A stretch of DNA of 64,000 nucleotides from Triticum aestivum (taxonomy: Eukaryota > Streptophyta > Magnoliopsida > Poales > Poaceae). Below are positions 11,404-20,879 of this stretch, one piece after another. A model generated the notes under the pieces. It did no database searches, was not told the origin of the DNA, and saw only the letters and a program-made list of their open reading frames with translations. Every line of letters starts with the position of its first letter. Positions within the stretch are counted from its first letter, which is position 1. The stretch is taken from NCBI RefSeq assembly GCF_018294505.1, contig NC_057798.1, forward strand, positions 375,223,944 to 375,287,943, read 5' to 3'. The translations under genes were made by a program, and so were the position numbers.

Positions 11404-11868
11404 ATGGCCGCTTCAAGCTCCTCCAAGGACAAGTTCTTCGAGAACGTCATCAACCCATATCCGCGGGAGGTGATCCAACACCCTCAAGCTATCCAGATGC
11501 GTGAGGGGTTGCTCCACATCCGTGATGTGCAAGTCCCCAAGGGGACTGGATCTGTGGAGGCTAGGCTTGAAGCTATGGAGCAGGAAGTCTTCTGTTGCAA
11601 GGGGATGGTGGAACATGGACTCAATGCTAATCACATCATGATCGCGCACTACACCCGTGATCTCAAGGTGGATGGCAAGTCCATGAAGGACATCGTCTTC
11701 TCCTTCAACGAGAAAATCAACTTCCTTCAGAGCCATATCTACGACCTTCAAAACCAAGTATTTGAATATGAGGAAAGGTTTAAAGGTATGAGTTTGGCTG
11801 CCAGTTACAGGACCCGAGAGACTCACTCCTCCTCTTATGATGGTGAGCCTCTGACATGGAAACCTTAG
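11404..11868 (+). CDS. Downstream (envelope-position) ORF of element A, coiled-coil protein
   Basis: An intact 154-codon frame opens with ACCATGG context, giving MAASSSSKDKFFENV. It contains long helical, charged stretches (VEARLEAMEQEVF; FNEKINFLQSHIYDLQNQVFEYEERF) that look like a coiled coil. No signal peptide or membrane segment is seen, so envelope function is not supported despite the position, which is where Athila elements carry an extra ORF. Codon use is more GC-rich than the AT-rich gag-pol next to it. Function unknown; it is unusual that it stays open while pol is broken. Confidence 0.6.
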   Translation: MAASSSSKDKFFENVINPYPREVIQHPQAIQMREGLLHIRDVQVPKGTGSVEARLEAMEQEVFCCKGMVEHGLNANHIMIAHYTRDLKVDGKSMKDIVFSFNEKINFLQSHIYDLQNQVFEYEERFKGMSLAASYRTRETHSSSYDGEPLTWKP

Positions 11869-13428
11869 GACAAGATCGCTACCACTTCATCACCACCACC
11901 TCCTTCTTCATCACCCAAAGAACATTGAGTATCGGGTATGGGCACTCTCCTTGGCTTGTGCCAAGCTTGGGGGAGGAGGCCTGGTATCGTATCACCTCCA
12001 CTATCTTTTGCCTTTATTTACCTTAGTTCGATCCTTAGTTATCTTTTGCTTTAGATGAATAAAAGTTTAGTTCGATCCTTTCTTTTGAAAGTTTGCTTAG
12101 TGATCTATCCTTGTAATCGTATGCGAGATATATAATAAAGTTTAGTTTGAGTTTTGCTACTTTCATGTTTCAATAAAAAGAAAGGAAATAAATTAAAAAG
12201 ATCATATGCTAATCTTATGATAAGTAATGGCACTACATAAGGAAAAGTATAATTAGAAAATTTTATTGGAGATTGACAAACATAGCATTGGTCAATGATG
12301 CAATTCATGAAAGAATTAATAAGGGAAGAGAAGATTCACATGCAAATACACTATCTTGGAAATCTTTTGTGATTGTGAGCCCCCATCAAAATATTATATG
12401 CCAAAATTGTTGACGTTGGACAATGAAGACAACCTAATGATTTATGTTTGTTCATAGATCCTTCAACATGTGGTGCTTGCCTCCTCATCTTTGCTAGCCA
12501 ATAATTCTGCACCAAGTAGATATGCTACTTGTTCATCCAAAAACCCTTAAACCCAAATCCTATTTTCAAGAGTCCACCATACCTACCTAAGGATTGAGTA
12601 AGATCCTTCAAGTAAATTGTCATCGGTGCAATAAAGCAATAAAAATTGCTTCTAAAAGTGTTAGATCATTTAGTGTAAGAGAAAATTGAGCGTTGTACGA
12701 ACTTGTGATGGCAAAGAATAAAAGCGACAGACTGCATAATAAAGGTTGCTATCGCAAGGGGAAATATAACGTGACATTCTTTTCACTAAGGGATTGAACA
12801 TACAAACAAAAAGCGCATGGCAACCTCCGCTTCCCTCTGCGAAGGGCCTAGCCTTTACTTTTATGTATTTACTTTCATGCCAGAGTAAAAGTTTTTCTCT
12901 CTATTCCTTTTTATTTTCTCTTTTGGCAAGCATCATGTGGTGAGGAAAGATCTAGGCACATATATCCAGTTGGATATGGGTAGCATGAGTTATTATTGTT
13001 GACATCACCCTTGAGGTGAGTATGTTGGGAGGCAAAACTATAAGCCCATATCTTTCTATGTGTCTGGTTGAAACGTTTTGCTCATGTGTATGCGGTGAGT
13101 GTTAGTATGTGGACTTGCCAAAAAGGCTCTGATACGTGACCCTTCCTGAAAAGATGATGAATTGTAGTTGCAAAGTTGACTGAGAACATAGTTTGTTGGT
13201 TTTCAATAGAGTTTATGATTTATACTTCGATGTTGTGATGAATTGTTACTTGTTCATGAGAAGTCTACAATAAAAGTTCTATGATAAAAGTTTTATGTTA
13301 AAGTTTGTTGCTATTACAATAATTTACATGATGCTTCTATGTCTATATTTGTTTTTATCGACACCTCTATCTCTAAGCATGTGGACATGTTTTCGATTTC
13401 GGTTTTCGCTTGAGGACAAGCGAGGTCT
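11869..13428 (+). other. 3' non-coding interior of element A with internal polypurine motif
   Basis: No coding potential is seen over 1.5 kb. A polypurine motif (AAGCTTGGGGGAGG, 11963-11976) lies about 95 bp after the downstream ORF stop and repeats the terminal tract at 13429. The rest is AT-rich. Confidence 0.6.
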
Positions 13429-13442
13429 AAGCTTGGGGGAGT
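13429..13442 (+). other. Polypurine tract (element A)
   Basis: AAGCTTGGGGGAGT abuts the 3' LTR start at 13443. It is the normal primer for plus-strand DNA synthesis in LTR elements. Confidence 0.85.
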
Positions 13443-14977
13443 TCATATGTCCATTTTGCATCATGTTTACCTATTGTTACTTATGATGATTTTATGCATA
13501 ATAATGCCTTTCGGAGTAATTCTAAGGCCTTTTCTCTCATAATATGCAAGGTTCACACAAAGAGGGAGAATTCCGGCATCTGGAAATCTGAACATGAAAA
13601 AGCTACGTCAGGCCACCTATTCTGCACAACTCCAAATGAGCTGAAACTTCACGAGGAAATTTTAGGGTAAATAAGAATTTTGGAGGAAATAACTACCGGA
13701 GGAGGGCCACCTGGTGAGCACAAGACACCAGAGCGCGCCAGGCCCCCCAGGCGTGCCCTGGTGGGTTGTGCTCAGCCCAGTCAACCTCCGGTGCCCCTCT
13801 TCTGGTATATAAGTCATTTTGAACTAGAAAAAAAATAAGGAGAAGACTTTCAAGACGGAGCGCCGCCGTCTCGAGGTGGAACTTGGGTAGGAGCACTTTT
13901 GCCTTTCGGCGGAGCAATTCCGTCGGGGGAACTTCCCTCTCGAAGGGGGAAATCATCGTCATCATCATCACCAAGAACTCTCCCATATTGGGGAGGGCAA
14001 TCTCCATCAACATCTTCAACATCACCATCTCCTCTCAAATCCTAGTTCATCTCTTGTGTTCAATCTTTGTACCGGAACTATAGATTGGTACTTGTGGGTG
14101 ACTAGTAGCGTTGATTACATTTTGTAGTTGATTACATTTTGTAGTTGATTACTATATGGTTTATTTGGTGGAAGATTATATGTTTAGATCCATTATGCTA
14201 TTTAATACCCCTCTGATCTTGATCATGATTATCATTTGTGAGTAGTTACTTTTGTTCTTGAGGTCACATGAGAAATCTTTTTGCAAGTAATCATGTGAAT
14301 TTTATATGTGTTCGATATTTTGATGGTATATATGTTGTGATTCCCTTAGTGGTGTGATGTGAACGTCGACTACATGACACTTCACCATACTTGGGCCTAA
14401 GGGAATGCATTGTGGAGTAGTTATTAGATGATGGGTTGCGAGAGTGACAGAAGCTTAAACCCTAGTTTATGCGCTATTCCCCAAGGGACTGATTTGGATC
14501 AAAAAGTTTAATGCTATGGTTAGAATTTATTCTTAATACTTTTCTCGTAGTCGCGGATGCTTGGGAGGGGGTTAATCATAAGTAGGAGGTTTGTTCAAGT
14601 AATTACAACACCTAAGCACCGGTCCACCCACATATCAAATTATCAAAGTAGTGAACACAAATCAAACCAACATGATGAAAGTGGCTAGATGAAATTCACA
14701 TGTGCCCTCAAGAACACTTTGCTTATCATAAGAGACCGTTTTGGCTTGTCCTTTGCCTCAAAAGGATTGGGCTACATTGCTGCCCTTTTGTTACCGTTAC
14801 CGTTACTTGCTTGTTACAAATTATCTTGCTATCAAACTACTCGTTACTTATAATTTTAGTGCTTGCAGACATTACCTTGCTGAAAACCGCTCGTCATTTC
14901 CTTCTGCTCCTCGTTGGGTTCGACACTCTTACTTATCAAAAGGACTACAATTGATCCCCTATACTTGTGGGTCTTCA
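13443..14977 (+). repeat. 3' LTR of element A
   Basis: 1535 bp, ending GGGTCTTCA and followed by the CAAGA duplication. Its start is TCATATGTCC, where the 5' LTR has TGATATGTCC. It contains a direct duplication near 14110-14150 that the 5' LTR lacks. Confidence 0.93.
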
Positions 14978-14982
14978 CAAGA

Positions 14983-15258
14983 CAACCAAAGAAATTTGTG
15001 ATTGTGTTGAAGAAACATTTCAAGGTGATGACAGTGTTCCGAGATCACGGTTGACCTTGCTTAAGCAAGAGGTTTAACTTGTTCCTAAGTAATGAGGGAG
15101 AGTTTCCTGAGGAGATGTGCTGAAGATTGAAGTTACTTGTGTTAGATTTGAGAAACTTTGGTTGCACGTGGTCAGGATGACAATTTCATCAAGGACAAGT
15201 TTATTGAGGTTATGGTTTTAAGGGATCACACTATGATTATGATGATCCACTGCCAGTT
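14983..15258 (+). pseudogene. Copia-type gag, continuation after element A
   Basis: Joining 4765 to 14983, with one CAAGA copy removed, continues the same frame: IFK is followed by TTKEICDCVEETFQGDD and then SRLTLLKQ. This is the expected helical continuation of the gag fold. A TAA stop follows at about 15076, and later pieces (DDNFIKDKFIEVM) are in other frames. The sequence is cut off at about 15259 by a decayed LTR. Confidence 0.7.
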
Positions 15259-15259
15259 G

Positions 15260-16379
15260 TGATAGGCGTTGGGATTTCCCTGAAGAGGAAGGGTGATCTA
15301 GTGTAGTAGCATATAGTATTTCCCCCAATTAAGAACCAAGGTTTACCAAACAAGTAGGAGACACCACACAAACACTATAAGAAGTACCTACACACACGCA
15401 CGCACGCACACACACACACACACACACACAAAGCAAATTTGCACCCAATGCATGCAAGAGGGTTGTCAATCCCTTTGTACTCGTTAATTGCAAGGACTAA
15501 ATCTGATAGTGGTATATAGATAAAATAAAATGGAGAATAGAAGTAAATAAATTGCAGCAAGATTCTAGGGTTTTAGTAAATATAAAGTGCATGGACCCTA
15601 GGGCCATAAGTTCATTAGAAACATCTCTCTCATGAGCATAGAAACGGTGGGTAGACAAATTTTGTGGGGCAACTGATAGAAAAAACACATAGTTATGATA
15701 ATTCTTCATGGCAGGATCAATATATAGGCATTATGTCCGAGACAAGTAGACCAAAATCTGTCAACATCTACTACTATTTCTCCACCCCTTGATTGCTATC
15801 CAGCATGCATCGCAAGGTATTAGGTTCGTAAAAAGCAGAGTAATGCTTGAAGCAATATGACATAATGTAGACAAAGCATGATCAAATAATATGTTCAATC
15901 CCCATGATTTTACCCTTAGTAGCAACAATACAAATAAGTGCCTTGCAACTCCTCCTGTCATAGAGTAAGGACACCGTAAGATTGAACCTACTACCAAGCA
16001 CCTCTCCCACTGAAGATAAATGAATCTAATTGGCCCAAAGAGATAGATAGATCAGAGAGAAATAAAAGGCTATAAAATCACGCGTATATAAATCTCAGAA
16101 AAGGCTCAAATACATTCAGTTAATAATCTAATTATAGACCCACAACTCATTGGAACCCAACAAACACACCACAAAAGTTACATCGAATAGATCTCTAAAG
16201 AGATCATTGTATTAAAGATTGAAAAGAGAGAGAGAGATAGTCATCTAGCTACTACTATGGACCTGTAGGTCATGTGAGAACTACTCACACATCATCAAGG
16301 AGGCAGCAAGCTTGATGAACATGGCCTCCATGATGGATTCCCGCCCCCGGTATAGTTCCGGTGGAGGCCTCTAGTGGGA
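15260..16379 (-). repeat. Decayed LTR (G), distantly related to LTR of element D
   Basis: Read on the plus strand it follows the same order of landmarks as 17037-18592: a 'CCCTGAAGAGGAAGGGTGAT' start, 'AGAACCAAGG', 'GTTGTCAATCCC', 'CTACTACTAT', 'GCTATCCAGCATGCATC' and 'GACCTGTAGGTC'. There are many substitutions and indels. The segment stops where a CACTA end begins at 16380. No partner LTR is seen, so it is a fragment or an old solo LTR. Confidence 0.65.
15391..15430. repeat. (CA)n/(CGCA)n microsatellite
   Basis: A 40-bp CA-rich tract with CGCA variants, expanded inside the decayed LTR at a place where the related LTR at 17175 has only CACAAACAAACAAG. Confidence 0.9.
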
Positions 16380-16704
16380 CACTACTAGGAAAAGACTTAT
16401 AGGTGAACTCAAAAGAGTGATGGGTGCGCCGAGGTACCCTCCACTTCAAGTTAGGAGAAGTAGAAGTGGAGGGTGACACAACTTGACCGCTAGAGCTACA
16501 GACACACTAGTGGCAAGCGAAATACACCACCCTCCACAAACAAGCACTACTGAGCTTGGCTATGTTATGAATGCTTGTTGTGGCGAGTGGCTAGGTGTAC
16601 TCGCCACTAGTGTTATAGGCAGCAGTGGCGGGCAGGCCAAAGGCCCTGCCACAGATGAATGCCTGCAACCTGTTATTTTTTATGCAGATATTAGCTATGG
16701 CAGG
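16380..16704 (+). mobile_element. CACTA transposon end fragment
   Basis: It begins CACTACTAGGAAAAG, a typical grass CACTA terminus. It is followed by subterminal-like GGCGAGTGG and ACTCGCCACT pairs and GTGGCGGGCAGG near 16580-16640. The far end is missing because LTR element B begins at 16705. It has no transposase. Confidence 0.5.
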
Positions 16705-17031
16705 TGATACATCCATTTTGCATCATGTTTTCCTACTGTTATTTGTTGTGTTTTGGGTCATTATTTCACTTTATGATACAATTCTTATGCCTTTTCTCTC
16801 TTACTCCCTCCATCCCATAATGTAAGACGTTTTCTGGCACTACAATAGAATAAAAAACGTCTTATATTATGGGATGGAGGGAGTATTTTGTAAGTTTCAC
16901 ATGAAGAGGGAGATTGTCGGCAGCTGGAATTCTGGACCGGAAAGGGCTACATCAGAGATACCTATTCTGCACGACTCCAAATGACCAGAAACTTACGAAT
17001 AATTATTTTGGAATAATAAAATTATGGCTAA
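16705..17031 (+). repeat. 5' LTR of element B, first segment
   Basis: It starts TGATACATCCATTTTGCATCATG and parallels 4766 onward of element A. It contains a MITE at 16804-16883. It is cut at 17032 by element D (AGAAA duplicated at 17032-17036 and 34285-34289). Confidence 0.85.
16804..16883. mobile_element. Stowaway-like (Tc1/mariner) MITE, 80 bp
   Basis: Terminal inverted repeats begin CTCCCTCC(A)TCCCATAAT and the end mirrors them. It is flanked by TA at 16802-16803 and 16884-16885, the Stowaway target duplication. It is absent from the same place in both LTRs of element A. No coding; it would need a mariner transposase in trans. Confidence 0.9.
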
Positions 17032-17036
17032 AGAAA

Positions 17037-18592
17037 TGCTACCTCTTGAGCACTCCGATGGTTTTCCCTTGAAGAGGAAAGTGTGATGCAGCAAAGTAGT
17101 GTAAGTATTTCCCTCAGTTTTTGAGAACCAAGGTATCAATCCAGTAGGAGGCTCCTCAAAAGTCCCTCGTACCTACACAAACAAACAAGAACCTCGCAAC
17201 CAACGCGATAAGGGGTTGTCAATCCCTTCACGGTAACTTGCGAAAGTGAGATCTGATAGAGACAATAAGATAAGATAAATATTTTTGGTATTTTTATGAT
17301 ATAGATTGGAAAGTAAAGATTGCAAAATAAAGATAGATGAAAAACTTATATGATAAAAGATAGACCCCGGGGCCATAGGTTTCACTAGTAGCTTCTCTCA
17401 ACATAGCATAAGTATTATGGTGGGTGAACAAATTACTGTCGAGCAATTGATAGAAAAGTGCATAGTTATGAGAATATCTAGGCATGATCATGTATATAGG
17501 CATCACGTCCGCGACAAGTAGACCGACTCCTGCCTGCATCTACTACTATTACTCCACACATCGACCGCTATCCAGCATGCATCTAGAGTATTAAGTTCAT
17601 AAGAACAGAGTAACACATTAGGTAAGATGACATGATCTAGAGGGATAAACTCAAGCAATATGATATAAAACCCATCTTTTTATCCTCGATGGCAATAATA
17701 CAATACGTGCCTTGCTGCCCCTGCTGTCACTGGGAAAGGATACCGCAATATTGAACCCAAAGCTAAGCACTTCTCCCATTGCAAGAAAGATCAATCTAGT
17801 AGGCCAAACCAAACTTATAATTCGAACAGACTTGCAAAGATAAACAATCATACATAAAAGAATCCAGAGGAGATTCAAATATTTCTCATAGATAAACTTG
17901 ATCATAAACCCACAATTCATCGAATCTTGACAAACACACCGCAAAAAGAGTTACATCGAATAGATCTCCAAGAAGATCGAGGAGAACTTTGTATTGAGAT
18001 TCAAAGAGAGAGAAGAAGCCATCTAGCTAATAACTATGGACCCGAAGGTCTGTGGTAAACTACTCACAACTCATCGGAGAGGCTATGGTGTTGATGTAGA
18101 AGCCCTCCATGGTCGATTCCCGCTCCGGTGGAGCGCCGGCGAAGGCTCCAAGATGGAATCTCGCGGATACAGAAGGTTGCGGCTGTGGAATTAGGTTTTC
18201 GTGGTGCTCCTCGATGTTTTCAGGGTATGGGAGTATATATAGGCGAAGGAAGTAGGTAGGTGGAGCCACAAGGGGCCCACGAGGGTGGGGGGCATGCCCA
18301 CCCCCCTAGGGCGCGCCTGGCACCCTTGTGGCCGCCTCGGCTACTTCTTGATGTCCACTCCAAGTCTCTTGGTTTGCATTTGTTCCAAAAAGATCGCTCC
18401 CGAAGGTTTCATCCCGTTTGGACTCCGTTTGATATTCCTTTTCTTCGAAACACTGAAATAGGCAAAAATACAACAATTCGGGTTGGGCCTAAAAATGATA
18501 TAAAAGTTTAAAGTAAAGCCCATAAACATCCAAAATGGGTAATATAATAGCATGGAACTAACAAAAATTATAGATACGTTGGAGACGTATCA
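17037..18592 (-). repeat. 3' LTR of element D
   Basis: 1556 bp; on the plus strand it runs from TGCTACCTCTTGAGC to GAGACGTATCA. It matches 32731-34284 closely, with small indels near 18300 and 18490. The element-sense start carries a palindrome (GATACGT ctcca ACGTATC). Confidence 0.95.
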
Positions 18593-18607
18593 AGCATCCC
18601 CAAGCTT
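18593..18607 (-). other. Polypurine tract (element D)
   Basis: On the minus strand TTAAGCTTGGGGATGCT abuts the left LTR. Two further copies of the motif lie at 30972-30986 and 31026-31040. Confidence 0.8.
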
Positions 18608-19047
18608 AATTCATGCTCGTCCTCGAGTAGGTAAATGATAAAAAAAGAATTTTTGATGTGGAATGCTACCTAGCATATTTCTCAATGTAAGTTTCTTTAT
18701 TGTGGCATGAATGTTCAGATCCAAATGATTCAAGATAAAAGTTCATATTGACATAAAAATAGTAATACTTCAAGCATACTAACAAAGCAATCATGTCTTC
18801 TCAAAATAACATGGCTAAAGAAAGTTATCCCTACAAAATCATATAGTCTGGCTATGCTCTATCTTCATCACACAAAGTATTTAATCATGCACAACCCCGA
18901 TGACAAGCCAAGCAGTTGTTTCGTACTTTAGTATTCTCAAACTTTTTCAACTTTCACGCAATACATGAGCGTGAGCCATGGACATAGCACTATATGTGGA
19001 ATGGAATGGTGGTTGTGGAGAAGACAAAAAAGGAGAAGATAGTCTCA
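18608..19047 (-). other. Element D interior, non-coding, left of CACTA K
   Basis: AT-rich sequence with no coding frame. It contains CTCGTCCTCGAGTAGG next to the polypurine tract. The K insertion point is after TCA at 19045-19047. Confidence 0.6.
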
Positions 19048-19590
19048 CACTACAGGAATCAGCTACTTTGCCGTCTGCCACGGCAGACGGCAAAGGCATG
19101 AACGGCGGACGGCAAAGGCCTTTGCCGTCAGCCGCGGACGGCAAAAGGCTCCGGCAAAGTAGGCTACGGTAAACAGCTACTTTGCCGTCTGCTTCCTGGC
19201 GGCTGACGGCAAAGGCCCTTTGCCGTCTGCAGCGGACGGCAAAGAGACCGGACGGCAATAATTGCGCTGTTAGTCCGTTAAGTGGCTAACGGCAGGCCTT
19301 TGCCGTCCGCCGCTGACGGCAAAATTTCTAGTGTCTTTGCCGTCCGCCGTATGATGTCATCTATACGTCACTACATGGCAGGTTCTTTGCCGTCTGCCAC
19401 TGATGGCAAAGTGCAGGTTCTTTGCCGTCCGCCACTGATGGCAAAGTCTTTGCCGTTTGCCACTGTAGGCAAACTGACCAAATGGGTCAGCTCCCAGGAA
19501 GCACAGCTAGATGCCACGTGTCTTCTTTGCCGTCCGCGGCAGACGGCAAAGAGCCCGTTGCCGTCGGTGGCAGACGGCAAAGAGCCTGCA
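19048..19590. repeat. CACTA K terminal and subterminal repeats, left end
   Basis: The terminal inverted repeat (about 30 bp, one or two mismatches to the right end) is followed by at least a dozen copies of TTTGCCGTC and its complement GACGGCAAA. Such arrays are the binding sites of the TnpA-type protein in En/Spm. Open frames here (e.g. 18947-19258, 19282-19650) are repeat translations. Confidence 0.92.
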
Positions 19591-19919
19591 TATTGGCTCT
19601 TTTATCTCTTTTTTATTAAATCCAACAATTTTCATCACAAATATATATGACATATATAGATATATTTCAAAAGGCCATTACAGAGCAAACATATAAGATA
19701 TCCAACACATAACTTCATCATCCAACCATATATATTACATGCATAGTTCCATCATACATAACAAGTTCAACATAGAGGCATCCAACCATATATATTACAA
19801 CAGTTTCATCCAACGATACATGCATAGTTCAACGATACAAAAGAAACAGAGAAAGGGATAAGGAGCACTCCATCTATGCAAGCTTTCGTCAAGTGAATGA
19901 AATCTGCAAAATGAAAAAT
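19591..19919. other. CACTA K left-arm non-coding sequence
   Basis: AT-rich with repeated CCAACCATATATATTACA words near 19720 and 19783. No gene is seen. Confidence 0.6.
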
Positions 19920-20025
19920 AAGAAAGTTAGAACAAGAAGAGTAGAACAAGAAGAAGAGTAGAACAAGAAGAAGACTAGAACAAGAAGAGTAGAACAAGAA
20001 GAAGACTAGAACAAGAAGAGTATAT
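19920..20025. repeat. AGAACAAGAAGAGTA tandem repeat in K
   Basis: Purine-rich tandem units (GTAGAACAAGAAGAA) of about 15-21 bp are repeated five or six times just before the 30-bp array. Confidence 0.85.
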
Positions 20026-20830
20026 CATTTATGAGCTAACTTACGTGAAATGGATCATATATGAGCTAACTAAGTTGAAATGGGTCGTTTATGAGCTAGC
20101 TAAGGTGAAATGGATCATTTATGAGCTAACTTAGTTGAAATGGGTCGTTTATGAGCTAACTAAGGTCAAATGGATCGTTTTTGAGGTAACTAAGGTGAAA
20201 TGGATCGTTTTTAGCTAACTTAGGTGAAATGGATCATTTATGAGCTAACTTAGTTGAAATGGATCGTTTTTTAGCTAACTTAGGTGAAATGGATCATTTA
20301 TGAGCTAATTTAGTTGAAATGGATCTTTTTGAGCTAACTTAGGTGAAATGGATCATTTAAGAGCTAATTTAGGTGAAATGGATCGTTTTTTAGCTAACTT
20401 GGTGAAATGGATCGTTTATGAGCTAAATTAGTTGAAATGGATCGTTTATGAGATAACCTAGGTAAGATGGGTCATTTTGGAGTTAACCTAGGTGAAATGG
20501 GTCATTTTAAAGCTAACGTAGGTAAAATGGATCATTTAGGAGCTAATCTAGGTAAAATGGGTCATTTTTGAGCTAACTTGGATGAACTGGATCATTTATA
20601 AGCTAACCTAGGTAAAATGGGTCATTTTAGAGCTAACTTAGGTAAAATGGATCGTCTATGAGCTAACTAAGCTAATTATGCAATTTTTGACATAAGTAAG
20701 CTAAGTACAGATCGTTTTAGAGCTAACTTAGGTAAAATGGATGGTTTTGGAGGTCAGTAAGCTTATTAAGTCATTTTGGAGGAGAAGAAGCTAAGTCTAG
20801 GTCATTATGGTAAGCATTGGAGGAAATAAA
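20026..20830. repeat. 30-bp tandem array in K
   Basis: About 25 imperfect copies of a 30-bp unit (core GAGCTAACTTAGGTGAAATG followed by GATCATTTAT) lie head to tail, decaying toward 20830. It lies downstream of the second K gene and is not coding. Frequent GATC and single-base changes show the copies have diverged. Confidence 0.92.
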
Positions 20831-20879
20831 GCTAAGTCTAGGTCTTTATGCATGTGTTAAGCAAAACACTAGATAAACT

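Larger units (their letters stand above)
4766..14977 (+). mobile_element. Complete Athila-like Ty3/gypsy element A
   Basis: Two direct LTRs (4766-6267 and 13443-14977) flank a 7.2-kb interior with tRNA-Asp primer site, gag, protease, RT, RNase H, integrase, a downstream ORF and a terminal polypurine tract. A perfect 5-bp target duplication CAAGA lies at 4761-4765 and 14978-14982. The target was the gag of copia-like element F. The pol region holds several stops and frameshifts, so this copy is inactive. Element B (16705 onward) is a relative with alignable LTR and gag. Confidence 0.95.
3020..15258 (+). mobile_element. Copia-like retrotransposon F, 5' part, split by element A
   Basis: The order is LTR, tRNA-iMet primer site and gag. 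The element is interrupted at 4765 by the complete element A and resumes at 14983 (after the duplicated CAAGA). It ends near 15258, where a decayed LTR of another element (G) begins. No pol is left. The gag type and primer site suggest a copia superfamily member, possibly Sirevirus-like; this last step is inference. Confidence 0.65.

Noticed and set aside
11404..11868. Envelope glycoprotein gene in element A
   Set aside because: Position fits, but there is no signal peptide, membrane anchor or cysteine pattern; the protein looks coiled-coil.
15497..15997. Short minus-strand frames in the 15.5-16.0 kb region
   Set aside because: The sequence aligns by landmarks with the LTR of element D, so these are chance frames in a decayed LTR.
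20026..20830. 30-bp repeats with near-regular spacing (CRISPR-like look)
   Set aside because: Units are contiguous without unique spacers, diverged, and inside a eukaryotic transposon: a minisatellite.
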